Notes: generated by a model not told the origin, from the sequence alone. A stretch of 64,000 nucleotides of DNA from Paguma larvata (GCA_030068075.1 CM057827.1:66292500-66356499); one strand, 5' to 3'; counted from the first letter of the stretch, positions 22,200 to 34,110 are shown. A program made the numbers and translations.

Positions 22200-22955
22200 T
22201 ATGTGTGTGTTTTATTTATTGTGGTAAAATATATGTAATGTACAATGTACCATTTTAACTCTTTTAAAGTGTACAGGTCATTGGCATTAAATATAGTCAT
22301 AGTGTTGTGCAACCATCACCACCATCCACTCTGGCTTTAGAACGATTTCATCTTCCCAAACTGAAATTCTGAACCCATTAAACAAGAACTCCCCAGTCTT
22401 GCCCCCTGGCAGTCACCACTCTACTTTCTGTATGAATTGTACTTGTCTAGGTACCTCTTATAATGGAATCCTACAATATTTATACTATTATATTAGGATT
22501 ATTTCACTTTGCAGAATGTCTACAAGGTTCATCTATGCTGTAGCATGTGTCAAAATATCTTACCTTTTTAAGGCTGAATAACATCCCATTGTACGTATAC
22601 ACCACATTTGGTTTATTCATCCATCTTTGGACAATTGGGATGATTCCACCTTTTGGCTATTGTGAATAATGCTGCCGTGAACATGGGTGTACACATATTG
22701 CTCAAATTCCTGTTTTCATTTTGGTGGTGGGGTGGGGAGTATGCCAAGAAGTGGATTTGCTGGGTCATATAGTAATTCTGTAATTTTTTGAGGAATCTCT
22801 GTACCATTTCTACAGTGACAGTACCACTTCACATTCCCAAAAGCAACGTACACAACATTCTAATTTGTCTGCATCCTTGCTAACACTCGCTATTTTCCAC
22901 TATATTATTTTTACTAAAAGCTAATAATGGCCTAATGACTGTGAAGTGGTCTACA
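22200..22955 (-). mobile_element. L1MB-like 3' end, antisense
   Basis: Clear reversed 3' UTR: 'gtggtaaaatatatgtaatg', 'gttgtgcaaccatcaccacc', 'ctggcagtcaccactctact', 'aggctgaataacatcccatt', 'ggctattgtgaataatgctg' and 'gaagtggatttgctgggtca'. The 5' truncation is near 22955. This is an old eutherian L1 subfamily. Confidence 0.85.
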
Positions 22956-23640
22956 ATACTTCCCAACACAAATTTTGTTGATTTCAACGTCCACTTAGGT
23001 GATCTTTTAAAATAACTTTTTTTTTTAGTTCCTTCCAGAGATCTTGTTTACCTCCTCCCTTAGCTGCCCACTTTGATGCTCGTGATCTAAATCTAAACAT
23101 TCCAGTCTCTGGCTTCCACCTCTGACCTTCTCGACTCACTCCAGTATTTCAACTTCGAAAATCCTGTGACCATGCTGGACCTATAATTTATTGATTCTAT
23201 CATCTTTGCCCTGTTCTTGATCCCACACAGAGCCTCACTCTTCTCTTTCTCTACCTTCAATTTCACTTACAATTATATCATTTACAGTATACATACTTTA
23301 TAAACTTGACCATTTGCTTTGTAGTTCTCACTAAGCAAAGCCAAAACCCTAAAAATAAAAATTCTGGGTATTCTTTTGTGACTGCATCTGGAAACTTAAA
23401 CATGACCGAGTTAAAACAAACCATCATATTTTTCTGGTCTGACTTTAAATTTGCAAACTCTAGTTTTGAGTGGACCATTAAAGTTACCTGTCAAACCATT
23501 TGTTTCTTTTGCCCATTTGTTCTTTTATTCTCCTAGTTGAGTATCTCATAACTTACCCTCTCTTTCCTCAAATTTCCAATATTTGCCTATCTTAATTCAT
23601 ATTTGATGATATTAATTCTTATTTTACCAAAATCTAATAG
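22956..23640. other. single-copy-looking DNA, no gene seen
   Basis: Slightly pyrimidine-rich. Frames on both strands at 23278-23536 overlap each other and have no known domain. Confidence 0.4.
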
Positions 23641-23653
23641 AAGATTAATTCCT

Positions 23654-23856
23654 AGGGGTGCCAGGTGGCTCATTCAGTTAAGCTTCTTACTCGATTTTGA
23701 CTCAGGTCATGATCTCACAGTTTGTAGGATTGAGCTCTGTGTCAGACTCCGCAGACAGCACAGAGCCTACCTGGGATTTTCTCTCTGTCTCTGCTCCTCC
23801 CCTGCTTGTACTGTCTCACTCTTTCTCAAAATAAATAAATAAACTTTAAAACAAAA
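23654..23856 (+). mobile_element. CAN-SINE, diverged
   Basis: Head 'aggggtgccaggtggctcat', a shortened middle ('gcagacagcacagagcctac') and tail 'aaaataaataaataaacttt'. The duplication is agattaattcct (23642-23653) against agattagttcct (23857-23868). Confidence 0.9.
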
Positions 23857-23868
23857 AGATTAGTTCCT

Positions 23869-24619
23869 TCCACCATATCCACCGTCTATGTATGTCTCTA
23901 CCCATGTATTCTCTATTGCCCTGTGGATAAATTTCCCTTGGTCCTAGCCCAAACAGACATATTTACTAGTGCACTGAATCTCACCCCCTTCTGATTATTG
24001 TTCTACTATATATTCCTCTTTTTCTTCAGCTGTTATTTTCCTCCACAGTAATCAGTCATTCCATATAAAACCCATTATTTTCTGTCATCTTTAAAAGCAA
24101 CATCAAATATTTCTCCAGGAACCCAATACAACTCCACCTGCAATCCTATTGCATCTCTTTTTCCCTTATAACAAAATACTGAAAAAAAATTTCAGAAATT
24201 TAATTTCCAATTCCCATTTACTTCCTAAACAACTCCAATCAGGCTTTTGCCTCCCAATTCTTATGGAAGTCACCTGGAAGTTTTGCATTGCTAAATAGAG
24301 TAGTTTTTTAGTCCTCATCTTCTTAATCTAATAGAATATTTGACCAAGTTGACCCTTCTCTCTTTGATCTACTTGGATTCCAGTGCACTTGCCAAGATTA
24401 AGAACATCCCTCTTTGGATGTTCCCTATCAGCCTCCACAGAGTCTTCTTCCTAATCTTCACAACTTGTAAACATTGATATGACTCATACATCAGTTTTTG
24501 AATCTCTTCTTGATGTACTCTTACTTTGTTTATAATGCACTTATTCAGTGGTTTAAATACCACCCATATTCTGAGGCATGCTATATTTTTATCTACATCC
24601 TTGATCTTTCCCTTAAACT
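23869..24619. other. single-copy-looking DNA, no gene seen
   Basis: C/T-skewed sequence with no recognised repeat. The 84-codon minus-strand frame at 24369-24623 has no known homologue that I can recall. Confidence 0.4.
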
Positions 24620-24635
24620 CCAAACTTGAATGTTT

Positions 24636-24858
24636 TTTTTTAAATTTTTTTTCTTTAATGTTTATTTATTTTTGAGAGACATAGAGGCACAGCGTGAACA
24701 GGGGAAGGGCAGAGAGAGAGGAAGACACAGAATCGGAAGCAGGCTCCAGGCTCTGAGCTGTCAGCACAGAGCCCGATGTGGGGCTCCAACTCACAGACCA
24801 TGAGATCATGACCTGAGCCGAAGTCGGTCGCCCAACCGACTGAGCCACCCAGGAGCCC
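24636..24858 (-). mobile_element. young feliform CAN-SINE, reverse
   Basis: Near-consensus copy: 'ctttaatgtttatttatttt', 'gagctgtcagcacagagccc', 'tgagatcatgacctgagccg' and 'accgactgagccacccagga'. It has a perfect 16-base duplication, ccaaacttgaatgttt (24620-24635 and 24859-24874). Low divergence and the intact duplication suggest a recent insertion. Both minus-strand frames here are SINE read-through. Confidence 0.96.
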
Positions 24859-24874
24859 CCAAACTTGAATGTTT

Positions 24875-25211
24875 AACTGTTGACTTGACATCTCTGGAAG
24901 TAAAATAAGAATTAAAATGTTATATGTCACAAACACCCCCCCCCCAAGTTTATTCCTTTTGTAGACTCTTAGATTATATTAAATAAAAACTCCATTCTTC
25001 TGGACTTGTGGGTATAAGTCTTAGAGTTACCCTTTCAGTCTTTCACTTTTACTGCATATCTGTCCATTAGCAAACTCTTGACGGATAACAGAAAGTGACC
25101 ACTTCCCAGGTTGTTCACTACCGTTACCTTTGTGTAAATCAGAAACTTTTTGTTTGGATTATTGTAATAGGTTCTTTATTTATTTTTTTCTGCTCTTTCT
25201 CCCTTAAGATA
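24875..25211. other. single-copy-looking DNA
   Basis: Contains a ten-C run in 'aacacccccccccc' (about 24934-24945). No gene or repeat family was recognised. Confidence 0.4.
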
Positions 25212-25222
25212 AAAGTATTCAA

Positions 25223-25415
25223 ATGGGGCACCTGGATGGCTCAGTGAGTTAAGTGTCCAACTTCAGCTCAGGTCAAGATCTTGGGGTTCATGAGTTCGAG
25301 CCTCGCATCAGACTCTGTGCTGACAGCACAAAGCCTGCTTTGGATCCTCTGTCCCCCTCACTCTCTGCCCCTCCCCTGGTCAGTCTCTCTCTCTCAAAAA
25401 TAAGTATTTTTTTAA
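25223..25415 (+). mobile_element. CAN-SINE
   Basis: Head 'tggggcacctggatggctca', 'gagttcgagcctcgcatcag', 'gctgacagcacaaagcctgc' and CT run. The duplication is aaaagtattca (25211-25221 and 25416-25426). It sits at the left edge of an ancient sense L1. Confidence 0.92.
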
Positions 25416-25429
25416 AAAAGTATTCATAG

Positions 25430-27425
25430 TAATAATTTAAAACAGTGACCAGGTCATGCTATCCTCTAGTCAAAACCCTTTGTTGGGAGGTAGGATTCTG
25501 GTACGGTGTAGTCAGGAGTTTAGAAAATACTCTCCACAGATAAATAGAAAACTAAACAAAATTGTCCAAAAAAGGCATTTTGGGTCTCTGGAGATTGACC
25601 AAGGCCAACAAGAAGTTTAGAAGCATTCGTTTATGAAAAACTGATCTCCTGGTAAGAACAGTGAGTGTCTATGGCTTTCTTACCAGCTGGTAGGATGGTA
25701 ATTTTATCAGGGTGAAGCAACTTTATTACTAGAAGAATCTCAATTTGGAACCAAGGGCAAAAAATTCCATGAAAAAAGCATGTCTGGTGGCTTTGTCAGT
25801 AAAGATGCCATCTCAGTGACAAGCAAGTAAGGAAGGCCAGAGGTTATGATGGCCTGAGGTGGCATTATCATTTAAGACAAGCAGTAAGCCATCAGACTTG
25901 TATTTAATAGGGAAATCCTGGAAATATAGCAGCTGAATAGGCCATGATAAACCTTCCACATATATATGACTGCCTTCTGCGTGCATGTACAGGGAAGAAA
26001 GGAATAGACCAGCTGTCCGCATATCTTTAGTTAACCAAGCAGCTACACACAATAGGAGTTGGACACACTAAATAGAGATCCATCAACAAACTTTAGAAAC
26101 CCTGTGCCTAGATATTTAAGAACAATAACTCACAAATCATTTGCTGACTCTGAAGCTTCATACACAGAGGGACAAATTCTAGGAATCCAGACTTCGTGAC
26201 ATCAGTGGCTAATCACTGCAAAGGAGTTGTACTCTATAGAATTAATCCTAACACATTTCTAAAACAGCAAACAAACAGCAGCAAAAACCATCCTCGAGGT
26301 GTTGGTAAGAGTAAGAATCCAGGGCTGTTAAAATATATTAACTAAAATGTCCACTTTAAAACAAAAAATTATAAGGCATGAAAATAAATATGAAAGGATG
26401 ATCCATGCTTGGAAAGAAAACAAGCAGTAAGTACAAATACTCTTTGAACTGGCCCAGATGGTAAACTTAGCAACGACTTGCAAAGAAGCTCTTATATGTT
26501 CAATGATGTAAAGGAAATGATGTGTAGAGGAAAGCATCATGACACTGACTGAACACAAAGAGAATTTTAGTGAAGTGATTGAAAGCTTTGAAAAAATGGC
26601 GATTTTGGATGTGAAAATAGAACAAATGAAATAAAAAATTCAGATTCATTGGGATGCCTGGGTGGCTCATTCAGTTAAACATCTGACTCTTGATTTAGAC
26701 TCAAGTCATGATCTCCTGATTTGTGGGTTTGAACCCTGTGTTGGGTTCTGTGCTGACAAGGTGAAACCAGCTTGGGATTCTCTCTCTCTCCCTCTCTTTC
26801 TGCTCCTCCCCTGCTCACACTCTATCTGTCTATCTATCTCTAAATAAATAAATAAGTAAAAAAATAAAAAAACAAACTTTAAAAAATTCTGGTTGCTTAA
26901 ACAATATTTTAGGCAGAATATTAAATAAATTAACTTGAAGGCAAATCATTAATAATTAAATAGTGAAAGTAAAAATGAACGAGGCCTCAGGAACCAATGA
27001 AAAATGGCCGACATACATTTATTAGGAATCCAATAAAAGAGGGAAGGGAGAAGAAGTCTATTTAAAGATATAGTGGTTGCAAATGTCCCAATTTTGATTA
27101 AAAAACTGTCTATAGATGACAAAAGGGCAACAAACGCAGGAATAAAAATAAAGAGATCCACATATAGGACATCATTCTCGCTGCTAGAGGAGAGAGAGAG
27201 AGAATATCTTGAAAGCTGCAAAAGGAAAACAATTTTTCAGAAAGAATGAAGGCCAAGCAATACATTCAAATTACTGAAAAAATGCCACTCTAGAATTCTA
27301 TATCCAGTAGAGGTATTCTTGAGAAATGAAGATAAAATACATTCCCAATTAAAAAAAGACTGAAAGAATATGTTACACACAAATTTGCCTCACAAGAAAT
27401 ACTAAAGAAGGTTTCTGCTCTTAAA
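25430..27425 (+). mobile_element. ancient L1M 5'-UTR/ORF1 region, sense
   Basis: Text at 27220-27420 follows the L1M order 'gaaggccaagcaatacattc', 'ctctagaattctatatccag' and 'gaatatgttacacacaaatt', ending 'cacaagaaatactaaagaag'. Around 25565-25620, 'ggcattttgggtctctggag' also fits the 5' part. It is interrupted by a SINE (26645-26880). All frames are broken, so no ORF1 product is possible. The stretch 25650-26600 is assigned by continuity only. Confidence 0.5.
26645..26880 (+). mobile_element. CAN-SINE with microsatellite tail
   Basis: Head 'gggatgcctgggtggctcat', shortened middle 'gctgacaaggtgaaaccagc', CT run, then a TCTA/AAAT tail ('tctatctgtctatctatctc', 'aaataaataaataagtaaa'). The flank aaaaaattcag (26634-26644) is echoed by aaaaaattctg (26881-26891). 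Confidence 0.88.
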
Positions 27426-27505
27426 ATGTCCTCAAATGGAGTGTGAATTCCATGAGGACAGGAAGTTTGTGTGTTATTCTTTTCAGGTCTATATACCTAG
27501 AAGGT
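27426..27505 (+). repeat. possible L2/MIR-type 3' fragment
   Basis: 'gtgtgaattccatgaggaca' followed by 'ggaagtttgtgtgttattc' resembles the conserved 3' region shared by L2 and related elements. It is short and diverged. Confidence 0.45.
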
Positions 27506-27514
27506 TTTGCTGCA

Positions 27515-27600
27515 AAATTTATATACATACATACATACACACATTATATATTATATAAATTATATACATCACATATATAAATATATATAAAATATAACTC
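27515..27600. repeat. (CATA)/(TA) microsatellite
   Basis: 'atacatacatacatacacac' grades into long TA/ATAT runs. This is a low-complexity AT tract that is unlikely to be coding. Confidence 0.8.
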
Positions 27601-28030
27601 TCACACACACAAAATTAAACTAAAGATTACCTACAGTGGGTGAATCACATTAAGAGAACTAGGAAGGGGTGGTGAGGCATCCAAAGGTTAGCAACAGGGG
27701 GGAGCAACTTCCACCTACAGAGTTGAAGGGACAAAGGGGAAGGAATGATATAACAAGCAGTGTGGTGTTTAGAGAGATGGAGTTTCTGGAGGGTCTGCCC
27801 AACTGGAGCCTTAGACTCTTTCAGAGATCTGATGGGGCACGCAGGGGTGTATAGATAAATATGCCAACCACTTTTTCCCCAATCTGATTTTAAGCAGGTG
27901 ACTTCCATTCCCAAAGCCTAATGAAAAACTTAATATGGGTGATATAATCTTCCTGATTATGGAGGAGGCAGAGAAATGTGGAGAATGAATCTGGGGGAAC
28001 AACCAAGAATAACTAGATCATTACTAGGTC
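27601..28030. repeat. possible old LTR-type repeat, unassigned
   Basis: Richer in G than its surroundings ('gggtggtgaggcatccaaag', 'ggagtttctggagggtctgc', 'ggaggaggcagagaaatgtg'). Overlapping frames on both strands (27645-28002) do not resemble a protein. It has the feel of a decayed LTR, but I cannot name a family or find ends. Confidence 0.25.
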
Positions 28031-28915
28031 TTTCCAGGGAGTCAAGGTGGAGCTTATCAGACAATTATGACATTAAAAAATTGATTGTAAATATCTTGAT
28101 TGATTTATGACTATATTAAAATAAATGTACCAGATAAAAATAAATAGAAATTACACATGTGGATATTGATGGTTTCAAAGCAGTTGCTTTCCAAAGCTGT
28201 ACAGTACACTTAATTTAACAATTATCTGTCTTCTTACAATTTTTAAATATTTCCTTTTTCACATTTAAAAAAATCTGTTTCTTCCATTTGGATGTTTTAA
28301 AAGTGTTGATTTTGAGGATAAGTTACAAATTTGGAAAACAGCCAAAGTCTTTATAACAGCATTAATCAATAAAGTAAGTGATTATTTTAGGAAATTGGTT
28401 TTTTCTGTTGTAAGAATCAGGGAAATTATGATAAGACTGATTCTCCAAGCTCTGTGTAGAAGATGTGGTTCTATTTATAATTAAATGCCTTTTTATTATA
28501 TAGTTATATTACATGAGACTAGAGAATTAAAAACCTAAATTTTTATTTCGTTGTATTATTGACATGACAGAAAATTCTAGAAGTTTAAAGTATAATGTAC
28601 ATTTCAAGTTTTCATATTTATTAAATTTTGACCGGTATTCTGATTTGAAATGCCTCTTGGTGGTAGCATGTAGAAGCACCTTACTGACCTTTTGGAACTC
28701 ATTAATGAGATAACATAATTAAGCTATGTTTTCATAATTAATTAAACATGCATTCTCTTGGTGGTTTAACAATACCCTTTTTAAAAGGTGAAATGTTATA
28801 TCTCTATTATAAAAATGCATTATTTCTTTGTACTCCTCTTCCTGAGGTAAGAAATGATGTTGATCATATAGAAAATAATTTTAAAAGGAGGTGGATTTGG
28901 GGTTGATTGTTGTTT
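28031..28915. other. single-copy-looking AT-rich DNA
   Basis: No recognised repeat, open frame or RNA gene. It forms part of the largest repeat-poor interval of the window. Confidence 0.45.
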
Positions 28916-28919
28916 CTTC

Positions 28920-29055
28920 TGTTTTAGCTAGATGATTTTGGTATGTGACTTGACCTTCTCTAAAATTCAGTTTCCGATATCTGTAAAATAAATTATATGC
29001 CTTAGAGTAGTATTAGAGTTAAAGTGTATATAAGGTTCTTAAAGTATTGCCTCAC
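28920..29055 (+). repeat. MIR fragment
   Basis: 'tatgtgacttgaccttctct', 'ttcagtttccgatatctgta' and 'gttcttaaagtattgcct' match the MIR core in order (conserved '...tgtgaccttgggcaag', 'cctcagtttcctcatctgta'). It is an ancient tRNA-derived mammalian SINE, truncated at both ends. Confidence 0.7.
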
Positions 29056-29464
29056 TTTAATTTTGTCTTTATTTATAAAAAGGACAGAATGGTAAATGTT
29101 TCTAAATTTCACAGATTTCGGACTATATAGTCAATCATGGTGGAAATGGTAATGTTTACCTTCTAAATGTCCTTTCTTTTCATAGTTTCAATTGGATTAA
29201 ATTTACATGACAACTAATTTTTTCCAGTCGCATACATTTAATTTGTGAGAATGAGTGAATAAATGTAATTGGAGAGTAACAAATTTACTTTTTTTTTTTA
29301 CCTTAAGGGGGAAATGAGTAGATATTTTAATTAGTCTATATTTTTTTCTTTTGAATTTACTTTTCTAGGTAAAAATATTCTGATGACAAAATGGGCTCAA
29401 AACAAACCAGTATGTAAGCCATAGCCATAGACTAAGAAACCACTTGACTTAAAATATAATTTTA
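29056..29464. other. single-copy-looking AT-rich DNA
   Basis: Nothing was recognised between two MIR fragments. Confidence 0.45.
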
Positions 29465-29467
29465 GTT

Positions 29468-29562
29468 CTCCTCCTACATGACTTTAGACAAGTTATAAAA
29501 CATCTGGGATTCATCTGCTTTATCTGTAAAATGGCAAAATAATCCCTAAGGCCTCTTTCACC
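29468..29562 (+). repeat. MIR fragment (first of a tandem pair)
   Basis: 'ctacatgactttagacaagt' and 'ctgctttatctgtaaaatgg' match the MIR core, followed by 'ccctaaggcctctttcacc'. Confidence 0.7.
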
Positions 29563-29775
29563 ACTAATGTGCATAGTGGTTAGGAATACCGGTTTTATAC
29601 TAAGAGATGCCGAGATATTCTAGACCTGGTGCTAAGTTAATTAACTTCCAGCAAGTGACTTAACATACTTAACTGGCTTGTTTATTTGTAAAAGGTGGCT
29701 AATAATATTTTCCATTACATAGGTTTTGAGGACTAAAAGGGGTAATGCATATGAAGCATTTTAAAAAATGGTTCA
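29563..29775 (+). repeat. MIR, nearly complete
   Basis: Starts with the MIR head 'gtgcatagtggttaggaata', then 'gcaagtgacttaacatactt', 'tttgtaaaaggtggctaata' and 'ttttgaggactaaaaggggt', ending 'gcatatgaagcatttt'. Order and spacing follow the MIR consensus. It directly follows another MIR in the same direction. Confidence 0.75.
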
Positions 29776-31889
29776 TAAAACTTAGGAAAAAAGTGTTTTA
29801 AATACACATTGTGATGACAATACACTGATTCTATCAACCATGAATTTTGCCATCATTTTTTCTGTTCACAATGTAAGATGAGTAAAAACAGAAATATTCT
29901 TTCAGATAGCCTTGATGTAAATGAAGTTGTCAAGTTGCCTATAGAGTACAGTAGGTTGGACAAGTATAATATTTTTAGTAAACGTGGTATTGATGGCCCT
30001 CACGTCCCGATTTGTGGATGGTAAAGTTGACTAGATGTATTTTAGTTGATAACTAACCAAATTTTAATTTCTTACTTGCAATGATCATAATTTTAGAATT
30101 GCTTAGTTTTAATAAAATTATTTCATAAATAAATGAAGAGAGAAGTGGTAATAATAGCCATTCTTTGTGAGATAGGACATTTAAGGGAAATTGTTATATT
30201 CCTTCATACTGACAGCAGAATTAGTAACTTATATGATCATGTTGAGTATATATTCTAGCGTTCATATCTCTGTTAATGGACAATAAAAATAGTAACCGTA
30301 AATAGCACAAGAAAAAATAACTAATTTCCATGAAATACATGATAATGGCACTCAAAACTCTCTAGAAATTTTATTATGGCTTTTTGTTCCAACTACATTA
30401 AATTTGTAAGCGTATAGCTACATAATGACCTTGTGGCTTTGTTTAAAACATGTATGTCACTTTCATTCATTTTTCACATCCCTGAAAAAGATGAATAACA
30501 ATTAGTTGGGTCAGAGATTTATCATGGTTCTAGAGACACAGTGTATATATTTTGACATATATATTTATATATTTATACATATGTATACATACATGTATCA
30601 TCGCTCTGCTACCATAACTGCTATTATTTATATCTAACAGTATGCCCAACTTAAAAAGGAGAAATTCCCAAGATTCACCTTTCTATATAAAAAATTACAT
30701 TTACAAGTTTGATTATAAGAAACTATAGTTTCATTTTGTATACATTATATAAGCATCACTTTTCTTATGATTCCTGTTTATTTTGTGCATTGTACAGTGT
30801 AACTTCTGGGAATCAGGCTTTCTCTATTTTTTATCCTCACTTTGCAAATTAATATAAGGTTAATAAAGATGTTCACAAAATCCCAATTCTAATTATTTAG
30901 TTATCAGTATCACTGATTTCCTTGGAGGCTACCAAGCTAACTATTTCCTTTCTTTATTTTTTCATTAAATGTCATTATAGTCTTTCTAAACTCTAAACTG
31001 TATTTTTAATAATATCTAGAAGTTCACTTATTCTTTCAAAATATTTGTAAGTTATGTGTAGAGTTTAATAATTTCTTGTTTTAATGTTGCTTGAATATTT
31101 TAATTAGAAACATAATAGATGAATTTAAAAATAATTTATAATCTATGAGAATGTTTAACATATACATTGTATACTATGTATTTTTAATAATATAAGCTTT
31201 TATATTGAAGAAATGCTATTCTAATTTGTAAACCCCATTATTAAGTTGCTGCTTCTACAAAATAATATAAATGACTGTTATCTAAGAATAAATCAGTTCC
31301 ATGGTTCCTGATTATTTATTGATGTTAAATTGGATAATTTGAACTAAAACTAGAGGGTAAATTCTTTGTTCTAATATGTACAAGATAGAGTCCTTCATTT
31401 TTTCACCTTAAAAAACTCATCTTGTAAAAAACGAAACTCATCTTCATACTAATCTCTTTATTTCAAAAATTATTCAATTTAAAAGCAGTTTTGTTTTCTA
31501 GAATATCAAAATAGATAAGTCAGTTGTAAACACAGTTTGTTTTTTGAAAACTTCAAAAATAACTTCAATAATATATAGGCATTCAAAAAATTATAAATTA
31601 GAAGTTTGAAAATAGTGTTTTTAGTTTCTGTACCTAGACTATATACCAAACTAATACCAAAACTTTACAAATTTTGGTGAAATTGGTGGTCAAAAAATAT
31701 ATATGGAAATTTGAAGTTTTATTTGAAATACAGATACAATTAGATATTTAAAGCAATAATCCTTGTGGGAAATTAAGTATAGTTTTTGCTGATCCATTTT
31801 AATACATACACTGCCTCTTTCTAACAGTAATAAAAACATTCACTAGTCCTTAGACATTAGTCCTTATTAATAATGGCAAATACATATAT
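29776..31889. other. repeat-poor AT-rich DNA, no gene seen
   Basis: Over 2 kb with no recognised mobile element apart from a short TA-rich run at about 30541-30595. There is no open frame of note. It is the best place in the window to look for conserved non-coding sequence, although nothing in the single sequence proves constraint. Confidence 0.5.
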
Positions 31890-32405
31890 TATATTGCTTT
31901 TTAAAAGTCAGGTTTATCGAAGTATAGTTCACATACAACAGAATGCACCCTTTTAAGGTACAGTTTCAATTAGTTTTGATAAATATTTACAGTTGTGAAA
32001 CCATCATCACAGTGAAAATATGGAACAGTTTCATAAAATCAGAAAGCAACTCATGTCACTTTAGAGTCCACAGTCCCCCCCCAAATCATAATTTCTGACA
32101 AGCTTTGATCTCTTTTTCTCCCTTACAATTGTGTTCTCTATAAAATGTCAAAAAATGGAATTGTCAAGTATGCAATCTGTTGAATCTACCTGTTTTCATG
32201 TAGCATAAGATCACACACTGTTGCACTTATCAATTCATTCCTTTTTATGACTGAGTAGTATGCCATTTTATTGAGATCCCAGATTTTTTATCTAAAAAAA
32301 TTAAGTTTATGATCCATTTGAAAACTTTTACATACAGTGTGAGACTGAGACTTACACTTTCCCATTTGATTATCTATTGTAGCACAATTGTTTAAAAAAG
32401 ACCAT
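31890..32405 (-). mobile_element. old L1 3' UTR and ORF2 end, antisense
   Basis: 'tcaggtttatcgaagtatag', 'gttgtgaaaccatcatcaca' and 'gactgagtagtatgccattt' are reversed L1M 3'-UTR phrases. After about 32285 the text joins reversed ORF2 ('tttatgatccatttgaaaac', 'gattatctattgtagcacaa'). Confidence 0.7.
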
Positions 32406-32432
32406 CTTTTTTTTTCTCCACAAATTTACACA

Positions 32433-32911
32433 TCTGACATTATAGGAGTCCCAGAAGAAGTGAGGGAAAAGGGTGCAGAAAGTTTATTTGGGGAAACTAT
32501 TGATGAAAACTTCCCTTATCTGGGGGAAGGAAATAGACATCCAAATCCAGGAGTCACAGAGAACTTCCATCAAAATCAACAAAAGCACCAAGAAATGTTG
32601 TAAAATTTGCAAGACATATAGATAAGAAAAAAAAATCTTAAAAGCAGCAAGAAAAAAGAAATCCCTAACTTACAAGGGAAGACAAATGAAGTTAGCAGCA
32701 GATCTATCCACAGAAGCTTGACAGGCCAGAAGGAAGTGGCATGATGCTTTCAATGTGCTGATTGGGAAAAATAAAAAGCCAAGAATACTGGACCCAGCAA
32801 GGCTGTCTTCATAATAGAAGGAGGGATAAAGGGTTTTCCAGAGAAACAAAAACTAAAGGAGTTCATGACCACTAAACTAGCCCTGCAAGAAATATTAAAG
32901 AGAACTCTTTA
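32433..32911 (+). pseudogene. L1 ORF1 C-terminal half, dead
   Basis: The ORF1 product is the RNA-binding chaperone of the L1 particle. An open stretch begins 'SDIIGVPEEVREKGAESLFG', the start of the RNA-recognition domain. After stops and frame changes come traces of 'LAADLSTEA', 'QARRKW' (about 32696-32745) and the terminal 'KQKLKEFMTTKLALQEILKR' ending in a stop near 32911. The coiled-coil N-terminus is absent because of 5' truncation. Confidence 0.85.
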
Positions 32912-32984
32912 AGTGAGAAAGACCAAAAGTGACAAAGTCTAGAAAGGAAAAGAGAAAATCTCCACAACAACTTAACAAGTTATA

Positions 32985-34003
32985 CAAAGGCATTAATTCA
33001 TACCTAATAGTAATCACTTTGAATGTAAATGGGCTAAATACTCCATCCAAAAAACATACGGTGTCAATGAATAAAAAAGTAAGACCCAGCTATATGCTGC
33101 CTACAAGAAACTCATTTTATACCTAAAGACATTGGCAGGTTGAAAGTGAGGGGATCGACAACCATCTATTATGCTAACAGACATGAAAAGAATGCTGGAG
33201 TAGCTATACTTATATCAGATATTCTAGATTTTAAACCAAAGACAATAACAAGAAATGAAGAAGGAAACCATATAATAATAAGGAAGTTTATCCAAGAAGA
33301 AGATCTAATAGTTTCAAATATTTATGCCCCCAACTTGAGAGAACCCAAATATATAAAATAATAACAAACTTGAAGTAACTTATTGTAATAATACAATAAT
33401 AGTAGGGGACTTTAACACCCCACTTACAGCAATAGAAAGATCATCTAAGCAGAAAATCAACAAGAAAACAATGGCTTTGAATGACAGACTAGACCAGATG
33501 GATATACAGATATATTCAGAACATTTCATCCTGAAGCATCAGAATATACATTCTTTCCATCTATTCTGGGATATTCTCCAGAATAGATGACATAGTGTTC
33601 TCAACAAATACAAAAAAATTGAGATAATACCATGCATATTTTCAAACCACAACACCATGACACTTGAAGTCAACCACAAGAAAAAATTTGGAAATAGCAT
33701 AAATACATGGATATTAAAGAACATCCTACTAAAGAATGAGTGGATTAACTAGGAAATTAAAGAATAAATTTAAAAAATAGATGGAAACAAATGAAAATGA
33801 AAACATGACTGTCCAAAACCTTTGGGATACAGCAATAGTGGTCATAAGGAAGTATATGGCAACACAGTCCTGCTTTAAGAAGCAAGAAACATCTCAAATA
33901 CCTTAATACTAAAGGATCTAGAAAAAGATGACCAAACAAGGCACAAAGCCAGAAGAAAGAAGGAAATGATAAAAGTAAAACCTGAATTAAATGAAATAGA
34001 GAC

Positions 34004-34034
<31 letters not shown>

Positions 34035-34110
34035 TAAATAAAGTCAATGAAACCAGGAGCTGGTTCTTTGAAAAGATAAAATCGATAAGCCTTTAGCCAG
34101 ACTCATGATA
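32985..34110 (+). pseudogene. L1 ORF2 endonuclease domain, dead
   Basis: ORF2 supplies the nicking endonuclease and reverse transcriptase. Visible endonuclease motifs are 'SYLIVITLNVNGLN' (from 32998), a 'LQETHF'-coding segment in another frame near 33100, and 'AGVAILISDILDFKPKT' (33199-33245). 'NIYAPN' (33317-33334) and 'VGDFNTPL' (about 33402-33425) follow. The late 'SDHN' motif reads 'SNHN' near 33640, so the Asp of the catalytic Asp-His pair is lost. Frameshifts and stops confirm it is dead. An A27 run at 34005 lies in an A-rich stretch of ORF2. Confidence 0.88.

Noticed and set aside
34005..34031. A27 run taken as the tail of a processed pseudogene
   Set aside because: It sits inside an L1 ORF2 segment that continues in order on both sides; it is an expanded A-rich stretch of the L1.
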